This document shows positions 1 to 8,458 of a stretch of DNA of 32,137 nucleotides, one piece after another. How positions within the stretch are numbered: the stretch's first letter is position 1; each line of letters starts with the position of its first letter. Position numbers and translations under genes: made by a program. Source of the stretch: Pedosphaera sp. (GTDB lineage: Bacteria; Verrucomicrobiota; Verrucomicrobiia; Limisphaerales; Pedosphaeraceae); NCBI GenBank assembly GCA_028293325.1, contig JAQGPA010000022.1, positions 1 to 32,137 on the forward strand. Direction: 5' to 3'. Below the pieces are notes generated by a model. The model searched no databases, had not been told where the DNA came from, and was given only the letters and a program-made list of their open reading frames with translations.

Positions 1-2
1 TT

Positions 3-125
3 CGACGGCTCAAAAGCTATCGCCGTGTCTTTTGCCGCTTTGACAAGCTCGACGTCCTTTTCATGGGTTTTATCGTCTTGGCGCTTATCGTCGAAGCTTT
101 ACGCTTTAGTGTTAACAGGCCCTAG
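3..125 (+). mobile_element. C-terminal end of an IS5-family transposase
   Basis: Reading frame 3 is open from the window edge to a TAG at 123-125 and encodes about 40 residues. They begin RRLKSYRRVFCRFDKLD and continue into a hydrophobic FMGFIVLALIVEALR stretch. This is the usual C-terminus of IS5-family DDE transposases, where a 'R-x-x-R-R-V-x-x-R-[FY]-D-K-L' motif is followed by a short hydrophobic tail. Only the 3' end lies in the window, so I cannot tell whether the element is intact upstream. The stop codon falls inside the probable right terminal repeat, which is common in this family. Family assignment rests on my recognition of the motif. Confidence 0.7.
111..125. repeat. Probable right terminal inverted repeat of the IS5-family element
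   Basis: Read from outside inwards on the minus strand, this stretch is CTAGGGCCTGTTAAC. The GGGCCTGTT core resembles the termini of the IS427/IS402-type groups of the IS5 family. It coincides with the transposase stop codon, so the element probably ends at about 122, with TAG or TA as the target-site remnant. The left end is outside the window, so pairing of the two termini cannot be checked here. Confidence 0.45.
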
Positions 126-326
126 TGAAGGTATGGTAAAGATGATAGAGGACAGACGAGTGAAGATTTCAAAGCCGTCCTGGCAGATCATCAATGATTG
201 CGTGGACGCGAGCAATGCGCAGGATGTGCAGTCCATCCCTGCCTGCATTTCGGGTGACGCTGTTGTCAAAATCCGATCTTGTCCGTCGCACCGGGCATCA
301 AGGTAACGCTAATGTTTTTACATTTC

Positions 327-344
327 CCCCACGTTTTTGTGGGG
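327..344 (+). repeat. Hairpin motif, copy 1 (upstream of the pseudopilin gene)
   Basis: CCCCAC (327-332), a six-base loop GTTTTT, then GTGGGG (339-344) form a 6-bp stem. It is followed by TAGAGCTATC. The same stem, T-rich loop and trailing T-R-G-A recur at 5125-5142 and 12187-12208. The T-run sits in the loop and not after the stem, so this is not an intrinsic terminator. It lies 77 nt upstream of the chosen ATG at 422. Otherwise 126-421 contains no gene I can support. Function is unknown; a mRNA leader hairpin or a protein-binding site is possible. Confidence 0.6.
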
Positions 345-421
345 TAGAGCTATCCGCAATAGGTAGTAATATTATTATCAAAGCAACCATGGCAAGCCAC
401 ACTCAGCATCCCGATGTGATC

Positions 422-1270
422 ATGAAAAAAATGAATTTGCGATTAAAGACCGAAATTGATTCCGCGTCGCTTACTGTTCAGCAGAGTCGCCAGGCCAGAG
501 GTTTTACTTTGATTGAACTGCTGGTGGTCATTGCCATTATCGCGATTCTGGCGTCGATGTTGTTGCCGGCTTTGGCTCGCGCCAAGGAGCGGGCTAAAAG
601 GATTTCTTGCGTGAATAATCTCCGGCAGATTGGCATTGGCATGACCATCTATGCCGCCGACAACAATGACCTTGTGATTGAGGCGCGTTCGATCAATGGC
701 ACTGGCAGTTCCACCGTAAAAGACAAATATAATCAACATGCCATAAACCAGCCGCAGGCCACCCTGTCCAAAGATATTTCCTTGGACGCAACGCAGACTA
801 ACAGCGCTTCAGTATGGGGCTGTCCATCTCTTGGTGTTGGCAGTGTACTTTACAATGCCACTACGACCCCGCCGCAATGGAATGTTGGGTATCAGTACAT
901 GGGAGGTATTTATTGGTGGTATAATGTGGCGAATTCATCTGGTGTTGCCTCGAGCAGTCCGGTAAAATTGAGCAATGCCAGACCTTCATGGGTGCTGGCA
1001 GCGGATTTGGTCTGCAAAGACAATACTGCCTCAGGAAATCCGTGGGCGACAGCCAGCGGAGTTAAACTGGTAGCCCACCAACGCGCGAACGCCCAATATC
1101 CGGACGGCGCCAACCATTTGGCCGTGGATGATTCTGTCAGCTGGATCAAATCTGAAAAGCTGTTGCAAATTACCACCTTTGATACCAGCTCACGGCTCTT
1201 TTATTTTTATCAAGACGACCTTGGCCAGATCAATCCTGCGGATCTCCCCTATTTAAAGTTTAAGCCTTAG
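422..1270 (+). CDS. Pseudopilin-like secreted protein with H-X9-DG-type C-terminus
   Basis: The product is 282 residues. It carries a type IV pilin/pseudopilin processing motif near residue 27, the G of RGFTLIELL, followed by the hydrophobic alpha-helix [16 protein letters not shown]. The DUF1559-like C-terminal region has 'P-D-G-A-N-H-L-x-x-D-D-S-V-x-W', which matches the H-X9-DG pattern of the large pseudopilin-like families of Verrucomicrobiota, Planctomycetota and Lentisphaerota. These proteins are processed by a prepilin peptidase and are thought to work with a type II secretion-like system; individual functions are unknown. I chose the ATG at 422 because it opens MKKMNLRLK and leaves a short leader; an in-frame ATG further upstream (194) would add residues with no family match. 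It sits just before the xylanase gene. Confidence 0.85.
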   Translation: MKKMNLRLKTEIDSASLTVQQSRQARGFTLIELLVVIAIIAILASMLLPALARAKERAKRISCVNNLRQIGIGMTIYAADNNDLVIEARSINGTGSSTVKDKYNQHAINQPQATLSKDISLDATQTNSASVWGCPSLGVGSVLYNATTTPPQWNVGYQYMGGIYWWYNVANSSGVASSSPVKLSNARPSWVLAADLVCKDNTASGNPWATASGVKLVAHQRANAQYPDGANHLAVDDSVSWIKSEKLLQITTFDTSSRLFYFYQDDLGQINPADLPYLKFKP

Positions 1271-1313
1271 TCCTGATGGCGATTATTATCCGGCTGATGA
1301 AATGCCATCGTGT

Positions 1314-4300
1314 ATGAAACTTATTCGCCGGCTATTTGCTTTTTTGTTGCTGGCCTGTGTTAGTGTTGCGCACACAGAAACACTGAAGGATGCGGCGGCG
1401 CAATTTCCATCGCTGCGGCTCGGCACGGCTGTTAATCCGTCCATCCTCACCGGCAGTGATGTGGCTTATGCTAATACCCTTCGTTTACATTATCAGTTGC
1501 CGTCTCCGGAAAACGCGCTCAAATGGGGAGCCTTGCGTCCGGATGAATACTCATATAACTGGGCGGATGCCGATACTATCGCGGGCTTTGCCGTCGCAGC
1601 GGGACGGCGGGTGCGAGGGCATACGCTGGTCTGGCATCAATCCATCCCGGCTTGGGTGACGAACGGCGGCTTCACCACGGATCAAGCCCGCGATCTTTTG
1701 TTTCATCACATTGACACAGTGGCGGGCCGGTATCGCGGCAACACTTTGAGCTGGGACGTGGTGAACGAGGCGTTTAATGACAATGGCACGTTGCGGACCA
1801 GTTTTTGGTATAACCAACCGGGCATTGGATATGCGGCCGATGGAACCCGTTATATCGAGGAGGCCTTCAAGCGAGCGAACGTGGCAGATCCGGGCAAGGA
1901 ACTCATTTACAACGACTATAATATCGAGACAGTCAACGCGAAATCCGACGCCCTCTACGCAATGGCACAGGACTTTTTGAACCGTGGCGTGCCACTGAAC
2001 GGAATCGGTTTTCAAATGCACATCAGCAGCATTGACTACACCAGTCTGCGGACCAACTTTCAACGCTTCAACGGCCTTGGATTGGACTTGCATATCACCG
2101 AGATGGATGTGCGCATCCCGGTGGATACGAATGGTGTGGCGACGCAAGCGGACTTGAACGCACAGGCGGAAGTTTATTGGAACGTATTGGGCGTGGCACT
2201 GGGCCAGCCACACTTCACGGTGTTTCAAACGTGGGGCTTCACCGACAAATATTCCTGGATCCCGGGTTTTTTTCCAGGCTACGGCGCAGCGCTGCCATTC
2301 GATAGCAATTACCAACGAAAGCCCGCTTACTGGGCGATTTGGAATGCGCTGGCGAATCAGGCCGAGAAGCTTCCCGTCCTTGATTTCACAAGCGGTGACA
2401 CCACTAATATTTTCAGCCAGGGCACACTGAGCGCCGGCGCGGGATTGCAACTGCTGGCCAATGGCGCGAACGATTACATGACGCTTGCGGTCCCCATACC
2501 TTACGCTGGGCCGTGGGATGTAAAAGTTGGCTACCGGCAGAGTGGCGCCTCGGGAAAATTTCAACTAGCCGTCGCGCCGGTGGGTGGCGGCAGTTTCACC
2601 AGCATCGGCGGGGTCGTGGATGCCTACGGTGCGACGATCGGCGCGGGTGTGACGGATCTCGGCACGAATAATTTTTCCAGCGCGGGCAACTGGCAGTTTC
2701 GTTTCACCGTCACAGGCAGGAACGCGAGCGCATCAGCCTACAACATCACGATCGATTACATCCGCATCACGCCCGCCGGCACCAATGCGAATACCCCGCC
2801 CACAATTTCCACCATCACCGACAAGAGCGCCCCTGAAAACACGTTGACGGGACCGTTCGCTTTTACAATTGGCGATGCGCAAACTTCAGCGGCGGCACTA
2901 ACCATGCAGGCGGTTTCTCTCAACACAAATTTATTGCCCACGGCGAACATATTGCTCGGCGGCAGTGGGGCCAGCCGCACCGTGACACTCACGCCGGCAA
3001 CCAACCATTTTGGCACCGCCACCATTTTGTTGCTGGTGAGTGATGGCACCAATCAGACGCCCGAAACATTCACGCTCAATGTCACGGCGGTCAACACGCC
3101 GCCGAATGTGCTCGCCACCAATTTAACATTGCCACCTAACACTTCAGTGGACGTGAACCTGTTGCCGCTTGTCTCGGATGTTGAAACGCCTGCCACGGCA
3201 ATGCGCTATGACGTGAGCGCGGCCGTGGGCGGCACCGTTACGTTGCTCCTCGACGGACACACGGCGCGGTTCACAGCTGCGACCAATTACCTCGGTGCGG
3301 CTTCGTTTCGCTACACCGCAACTGACACCGGGCCGGATGCGCGCTGGTTGTTGCATTACAATTTCGAGCCGCTCGATGCTGCTGATGACAAGAGCGTCAC
3401 CGACAATTCTGCCGGTGCGCTCACGGGCACGCTGGAGGAATATGGTAACGGTTTGAGCGTGTATGATACGAATGTGCCTGCATCCCTCGCGCCGTTCAGC
3501 ACCCACTCATTGTCGTTGACGGAGTCGGGGTCCGGCAATGGGGCACGGTTGGAGACATTACTTTCCAGCAATACCTACAGCTTGCAAAATTCTGATTGGA
3601 CGATGGTCGCCTGGTTCCGTCGCACCACTGCGACCAACGATGATTATATTTTTCACATCGGTACTGGTGACGGTTATAGCGGAGATGGTGACGAACTCGA
3701 TTTGGATTTGGTCACTGGTGGTCAACTTCAACTGCGGCACTACGATACCGCCAACGCCCAGGACGTGAGCATTGCCAGCGGGATCATTCCCACAGGAGAA
3801 TGGCATCATACCGCCGTGGTGTTTGATCGCACGAACAACAACGCCGGCCTGCTCATGCTTTACCTCGACGGCGTGCAGGTGGGAACCTCGACGCCCGTCA
3901 ATTGGTCGCTGAATCAAGGTGCTGAGCTGGTTTTTGGCGGCGTCAAAAAAGGCAATGAGGCGCGTTGGCTCAATGGTAATCTGGACGACATCGCCCTTTA
4001 TCGAGCGTTGCTGACGCCCGTGGAGATCACCACTCTCGCCGGGGGCCGCACTGTCGCGCAATTGGGCGGATTGAGCCGCAGCAACACCGTAAGCGTGACG
4101 TTGCAGTTCACGAATCAACCGCCGGTGCTGGCCGGTATTTCCAATGCTCAACTCATCGCGGGCGTTCCGCTCGCCATTTCCCCAAACGCCAGCGACCCAG
4201 ATGTGCCGGCGCAGACTTTGATTTACAGCTTGCTGAGTGCTCCGCCGGGCACGGCCATCAACCCAACCAACGGTTTGATAACCTGGCGACCCACCATCGC

Positions 4301-5114
4301 GCAATCGGGAACGAGCAATCTTTTTAAGGTGATGGTGACCGAAGCCGGTTGGTTCACGAATGTTATGCCGTTGGCGGATGCCTACGTGCGCGACGGGAGC
4401 TACGCGAATTCAAATTATGGCGCTGACACAATTCTGACGGTGAAGCAAAGCACCACCGATTTCACGCGGGAAAGCTTTCTGCGCTTTGTGCTGCCGTGGT
4501 TTCCGGGCACACTCGCCGATGCGCAACTTTTGTTGCAGCCCGTTTATGTCAGTTTGCCCGGCACCCAGGCGGTTGCGTTGGTGACGAATGATGTCTGGGA
4601 TGAAGCCACTTTGACCTGGAATACCAAGCCGGTTTCCGGTTTGCCCCTGGCGACCTGGCTGCCGCAAACGAACCTGCCGGTGCAAGTCTCCATCACGAGC
4701 GCGATTCAACAAGACTTGGCGGCCAATGGATTGCTGTCGTTGCGCATTTATGCCACCAACTCGACGGCCGACGGCCTGGTGAACTATGCGTCCAAGGAAG
4801 CAGGCGCGGCCCTGGTTCCACAGTTGTATCTGCTCTATACCAATGCGCCGAGCTTGAGCACAACGCAAAGTTTCTGGGTAACCGTTTCGGCGCCGCAACG
4901 ACCGGTGTTTTCGGGGATGCAATTTACCAACGGAGTCTTCTCCATGAATGTTGCCGGCGACGGCGGGCCGGATTACACCGTGCTGATTTCCACAAATCTT
5001 TTGAATTGGGATGATTTGTTTATGACGAACGGTTCACCCGGTTTGTTCACGTTCGGAGTAACAGATATCGTGTCAACGCCGCAGAAGTTTTATCGGATTC
5101 GCCTGGGGCCTTGA
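1314..5114 (+). CDS. Secreted multidomain GH10 endo-beta-1,4-xylanase
   Basis: The product is 1266 residues. It begins with a signal peptide (MKLIRRLFAFLLLACVSVAH). Residues about 25-350 form a GH10 barrel that hydrolyses xylan internally: ENALKW, GHTLVWH, acid/base Glu152 in WDVVNE, nucleophile Glu263 in HITEMDV, and QTWGFTDKYSW. Next come a CBM6/35-like beta-sandwich (about 355-490), Ig/cadherin-like spacers ('N-T-P-P-x-I-S' and 'N-Q-P-P-V-L' starts), a LamG/concanavalin-like domain (about 690-890), another cadherin-like domain, a DNRLRE/CBM96-like domain starting near PLADAYVRDGSYANSNYG, and a short C-terminal domain ending in KFYRIRLGP. I preferred ATG 1314 to 1302 because it gives a clean signal peptide. 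Most xylanases are 350-700 residues, so the accessory domains make this unusually large. The catalytic assignment is firm; the binding domains are inferred from sequence style. Confidence 0.92.
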   Translation: MKLIRRLFAFLLLACVSVAHTETLKDAAAQFPSLRLGTAVNPSILTGSDVAYANTLRLHYQLPSPENALKWGALRPDEYSYNWADADTIAGFAVAAGRRVRGHTLVWHQSIPAWVTNGGFTTDQARDLLFHHIDTVAGRYRGNTLSWDVVNEAFNDNGTLRTSFWYNQPGIGYAADGTRYIEEAFKRANVADPGKELIYNDYNIETVNAKSDALYAMAQDFLNRGVPLNGIGFQMHISSIDYTSLRTNFQRFNGLGLDLHITEMDVRIPVDTNGVATQADLNAQAEVYWNVLGVALGQPHFTVFQTWGFTDKYSWIPGFFPGYGAALPFDSNYQRKPAYWAIWNALANQAEKLPVLDFTSGDTTNIFSQGTLSAGAGLQLLANGANDYMTLAVPIPYAGPWDVKVGYRQSGASGKFQLAVAPVGGGSFTSIGGVVDAYGATIGAGVTDLGTNNFSSAGNWQFRFTVTGRNASASAYNITIDYIRITPAGTNANTPPTISTITDKSAPENTLTGPFAFTIGDAQTSAAALTMQAVSLNTNLLPTANILLGGSGASRTVTLTPATNHFGTATILLLVSDGTNQTPETFTLNVTAVNTPPNVLATNLTLPPNTSVDVNLLPLVSDVETPATAMRYDVSAAVGGTVTLLLDGHTARFTAATNYLGAASFRYTATDTGPDARWLLHYNFEPLDAADDKSVTDNSAGALTGTLEEYGNGLSVYDTNVPASLAPFSTHSLSLTESGSGNGARLETLLSSNTYSLQNSDWTMVAWFRRTTATNDDYIFHIGTGDGYSGDGDELDLDLVTGGQLQLRHYDTANAQDVSIASGIIPTGEWHHTAVVFDRTNNNAGLLMLYLDGVQVGTSTPVNWSLNQGAELVFGGVKKGNEARWLNGNLDDIALYRALLTPVEITTLAGGRTVAQLGGLSRSNTVSVTLQFTNQPPVLAGISNAQLIAGVPLAISPNASDPDVPAQTLIYSLLSAPPGTAINPTNGLITWRPTIAQSGTSNLFKVMVTEAGWFTNVMPLADAYVRDGSYANSNYGADTILTVKQSTTDFTRESFLRFVLPWFPGTLADAQLLLQPVYVSLPGTQAVALVTNDVWDEATLTWNTKPVSGLPLATWLPQTNLPVQVSITSAIQQDLAANGLLSLRIYATNSTADGLVNYASKEAGAALVPQLYLLYTNAPSLSTTQSFWVTVSAPQRPVFSGMQFTNGVFSMNVAGDGGPDYTVLISTNLLNWDDLFMTNGSPGLFTFGVTDIVSTPQKFYRIRLGP

Positions 5115-5124
5115 TCCAGTCTCA

Positions 5125-5142
5125 TCCCACATTTTTGTGGGG
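5125..5142 (+). repeat. Hairpin motif, copy 2 (upstream of the autotransporter-repeat gene)
   Basis: TCCCAC, loop ATTTTT and GTGGGG form a five-pair stem plus one G-T wobble. It starts 10 nt after the xylanase stop and 216 nt before the next start codon. The trailing TGGACGTATC closely matches copy 1 (TAGAGCTATC), so similarity extends beyond the stem. No gene is supported in the rest of 5143-5358. Confidence 0.6.
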
Positions 5143-5358
5143 TGGACGTATCTCCTGCTTATGCAAGGATGATACCCATTGAACCCGGATCCATCACTGC
5201 ACTTGACACGTGTCCTGGAGCCGGGGCAGCGAAAAATGAAACAAAAGCATTATCAAACAGGCCGGTTGGCTTTATGGGTCAGAGATTGCTCCGTTTTGCC
5301 CCGATGAAATCCTGTCCCAAATAATTCCCAATTACGCCGCTCCAAACTCCATATCCAA

Positions 5359-8259
5359 ATGAAAACAAACATACGAACGCAAGCCGTGCTTCTGGGTGCA
5401 ACCATCCTCGGGATGATTCTATTTGCTGGCACGACCGCGTCTGCCGCCGTCATCGCTCAAACCGTGAATCAGACCGGGGCTGATGCCAATGGTTGGGCTT
5501 CGGCAATCTGGGGCACACCTGCAGCCGTGGCCACGGGCGCCAATGACTACGTAACACCCGCCACCTTTGCTGTCCGCACACCCAACAACACCACGCCCGC
5601 CGCATTTGCCGGCAATAGTCTGATGATTACCAATAGTATCTATTTTCTGAAACACAACAACGGCGTGGCGAATGCAAATGTGGTGTTGAGCGCCGGAACG
5701 ATCACTTACCACGGCGGGCCTGGCGGCACCAATGTGCCAATCGGGGGAACGCTGCAAGTGCTGACCGATCCTATAAAACCAACCTCAACTGTAACTTCGG
5801 ATCAGGGAACTGCCACCAGAGACATCTGGATACAATCGACCATGAGTGGCACTGGTAACATGACCGTGAACATGACCACTGTCACCAATGCCTTGATCCT
5901 TTCCGGCACAAACACCGCCTTTAGCGGCAACTGGACGAACACCAGTGGTTTCATTACAATCGGGAGCGGCACCACCAACGCGCTCGGCTCCGGCGCGGTC
6001 ACATTGACTGGCAACGGCACAACCGCGCTGATTTTCAATTCAACGAACAATTTTGTGATCAATAACCCGATTTCCGGACCGGGTTTCATGGTCAAGTTGA
6101 ACACCAACACAGTCATCATAAACGGGAACAATACCTTTACCGGCTCGGTGCGAATTACCAATGGTGTGATCCAACTTGGCGCCAGCTCTTCATTTACCAA
6201 TGCCTCCGCAATTACCTTGGGGGGCGGCACTTTGGACGCAAGTCTGGCTGGTGGATTGACATTGGGCGCCAACCAAAGCATGAATTGCAACGGCAAGGTG
6301 ATTGGAAATCTGCTTGTTCCAACGACCAATGCCCTCAACTTCAATTTAAGTTCAACCACAAACGACATCTTGAACGTGACTGGCACGCTCACGCTCAACG
6401 GCAATCCAAACCTTAATCTTGCTCTGGCTGGATTTAAGCCCAGCGGCGCTTATCGATTGATCAATTATACCGGGACCATTCAAGGTGGCGGTTCGTTTAC
6501 CTTGGTTCCACCGGTTGGCAGCAACGAAGCTTTCGCGTTGGACACGTCCACACCCGGACAAGTTAATTTGATTGTCACAGGTTCCCTGCTCAACTTGACC
6601 TGGGTGGGAGACGGCTCCGCAAACAACTGGGACACGACCACCGCGAATTGGACTGGAGATGCCACTGTTTTTTCCGCGGGAAACAATGTGACATTCACTG
6701 ATTCCGGATCGTCCGTGCCGAGCATCACCATTGCCAGCTCGTCCCTTTTCCCCAGTTCAATGACGGTCAGCAATACGACCGGGCAATATGTTTTCAACGG
6801 CGCCACCAGCGCCACAGGAATTGTGACAACTGGAACCCTCACCAAAATGGGGACCAACGAACTTGATTTTACCAGCTCCGGCAACAATTTCAGCGGGCCG
6901 ATTATCATTCAGTCCGGCATACTGTCCATTGGTGTGGGCGGAAGTTTCGGCAGTTTGGGAACCGGCCCAATTACGAACAACGGCATATTGCAGGTAAACC
7001 TCACCGCTAACGGGGTGGCACTTAATGCGCCAATTAGCGGAACAGGCTCCCTTCAAATTACTGGAGGTGGGGCTGCTGTAGTTGTGGGTGGCAGTAATTC
7101 CTATACGGGCCCGACGACCATCGGCGATGGCTGCCAACTTAGTGTTTCAACAAGTTCCGCATTGGGTTCCACCAATGTCGGAACAACGGTTCTGGCCAAC
7201 GGCAGGCTTGGAGTCACTACATTCGTGGGCACGATGACGGTTGCGGAGCCGCTGCTGATCAACGGCACTGGCATCGCCGGGGCGCCAGGCGCCCTTTATG
7301 TCAACACCACCGGCAACAATGTGACATGGGCTGGTCCGGTCACGATTGGAAGCGATTCGCGGATTCGGGCGGTCAATCCGAATGTGTTGATGAATTTTGC
7401 CAACACGGTCCTCGGGACCAATGTGGCACTGGAATGCACGGCTGGAAACGCGACCACCACAACCGATACCAACACGGTAATGACTTTCCAAAACACCCTT
7501 TCGCTTGGCAGTGCCGGATCCTTGACTGCGGATGGGCTGGGCGTTGTTGTGCTTGCGGGCAGCAGCAATCTTTGCGGCAACACCATTGTCAACGCCGGCA
7601 CACTGCTGGTTAACGGGCTGTTGGACACAGTCTCTGTGAGTGTCAATAGTACCGCCATTCTCGGCGGACTGGGAACCATTTTGGGTCCCGTGACGGTGCA
7701 GAGTGGCGGCAACCTGGCTCCCGGCACTTCCGGCATTGGCACGCTCACCATTAGCAACAGCCTTGCGCTCTCCGGCACGGCGACAATGGAAATCAACCGC
7801 ACCAATGCGCAAAATGCCGATCTCGTCGTGGCTGCTTCCGTGGCCTATGGTGGCACGCTGACCGTGAATAACATCGGTGATCCACTGCAGGCGGGCGACA
7901 CGTTTATTCTGTTCAATGGAACGATCAGCAGCACGTTTGCCGTGACGAACCTGCCGGCGTTGTCCTCGACAAATTTGTATTGGGACACCTCGCTGCTCAA
8001 CAACGGCACCATCAAGGTTGCCGCCAACACGGCATCAGTGCCGACCATTACCTCGCCTTTAGTCAGCGGGACGAATTTTACGCTGCAAGTGACTGCTTCA
8101 CAGTCTGGGTTCAATTATGTGCTACAGGCGACTCCCACGCTCGCGCCTACTGCTTGGACGGGCGTCCAGACCAACGCCGGAACTGGCGGGACGTTGAGTT
8201 TCACGATTCCAATCACCCTCGGCAACCCGCAGCAGTTCTTTCGCATCAGCGTTCAGTAA
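5359..8259 (+). CDS. Secreted autotransporter-associated beta-strand repeat protein
   Basis: The product is 966 residues. It has a signal peptide (MKTNIRTQAVLLGATILG through the ASA region), then a Gly/Asn/Thr-rich body with about five passenger-type beta-strand repeats. Each has the pattern 'G-x-N-x-[FY]-[ST]-G-x-x-x-I-x-x-G-x-L-x-[VI]-G', as in SNSYTGPTTIGDG and SGNNFSGPIIIQSGIL. A closing segment of the 'G-G-L-G-T-I-x-G-P-V-T-V-x-S-G-G-x-L-A-P-G' type follows. There is no autotransporter translocator barrel. Instead the last ~50 residues (NYVLQATPTL ... PQQFFRISVQ) match the style of the xylanase C-terminus. This suggests a shared surface or secretion domain rather than self-export. Role unknown; an extracellular beta-helix for adhesion or glycan contact is plausible. 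A strong terminator follows the stop. Confidence 0.85.
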   Translation: MKTNIRTQAVLLGATILGMILFAGTTASAAVIAQTVNQTGADANGWASAIWGTPAAVATGANDYVTPATFAVRTPNNTTPAAFAGNSLMITNSIYFLKHNNGVANANVVLSAGTITYHGGPGGTNVPIGGTLQVLTDPIKPTSTVTSDQGTATRDIWIQSTMSGTGNMTVNMTTVTNALILSGTNTAFSGNWTNTSGFITIGSGTTNALGSGAVTLTGNGTTALIFNSTNNFVINNPISGPGFMVKLNTNTVIINGNNTFTGSVRITNGVIQLGASSSFTNASAITLGGGTLDASLAGGLTLGANQSMNCNGKVIGNLLVPTTNALNFNLSSTTNDILNVTGTLTLNGNPNLNLALAGFKPSGAYRLINYTGTIQGGGSFTLVPPVGSNEAFALDTSTPGQVNLIVTGSLLNLTWVGDGSANNWDTTTANWTGDATVFSAGNNVTFTDSGSSVPSITIASSSLFPSSMTVSNTTGQYVFNGATSATGIVTTGTLTKMGTNELDFTSSGNNFSGPIIIQSGILSIGVGGSFGSLGTGPITNNGILQVNLTANGVALNAPISGTGSLQITGGGAAVVVGGSNSYTGPTTIGDGCQLSVSTSSALGSTNVGTTVLANGRLGVTTFVGTMTVAEPLLINGTGIAGAPGALYVNTTGNNVTWAGPVTIGSDSRIRAVNPNVLMNFANTVLGTNVALECTAGNATTTTDTNTVMTFQNTLSLGSAGSLTADGLGVVVLAGSSNLCGNTIVNAGTLLVNGLLDTVSVSVNSTAILGGLGTILGPVTVQSGGNLAPGTSGIGTLTISNSLALSGTATMEINRTNAQNADLVVAASVAYGGTLTVNNIGDPLQAGDTFILFNGTISSTFAVTNLPALSSTNLYWDTSLLNNGTIKVAANTASVPTITSPLVSGTNFTLQVTASQSGFNYVLQATPTLAPTAWTGVQTNAGTGGTLSFTIPITLGNPQQFFRISVQ

Positions 8260-8289
8260 GCTGTGGCAATTATCGCATAAATGACGACG

Positions 8290-8325
8290 CCCCGGCTGCT
8301 GATGAAGCAGCCGGGGTTCTCTTTT
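8290..8325 (+). terminator. Rho-independent terminator after the beta-strand repeat gene
   Basis: An 11-bp perfect stem, CCCCGGCTGCT (8290-8300) with AGCAGCCGGGG (8306-8316), encloses the loop GATGA and is followed by TTCTCTTTT. It starts 30 nt after the stop at 8259 and isolates that gene from the kinase downstream. Confidence 0.9.
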
Positions 8326-8458
8326 AAGATGAGGAAAACTCCAATCATCTCGGTGGGAAAACCAATTTTTGTTGTCCTGTCCGGCTGGTAAAAGCGTTGT
8401 CAAAAAGTCCGCCGCAAGGTTGAAAAGGGAAAGCTTTCCAAGTTATGATTTTGGAATC

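Noticed and set aside
327..344. Hairpin motif read as an intrinsic terminator
   Set aside because: The T-run lies in the loop, not after the stem, and copies 2 and 3 do not have a trailing T-tract at the correct place.
25..421. Open frames before the pseudopilin gene, including an upstream in-frame extension from 194
   Set aside because: No family resemblance and no ribosome-binding site; the pilin leader should be short, so the start at 422 is better supported.
1551..4922. Long antisense frames opposite the xylanase gene
   Set aside because: They mirror a clearly coding frame and show no domain motifs; typical shadows in GC-rich DNA.
5142..5324. Sixty-codon frame between the xylanase and the beta-strand-repeat gene
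   Set aside because: It begins inside the hairpin motif and has no recognisable features.
5359..8259. Classical type V autotransporter
   Set aside because: Only the passenger-type repeats are present; there is no C-terminal translocator barrel.
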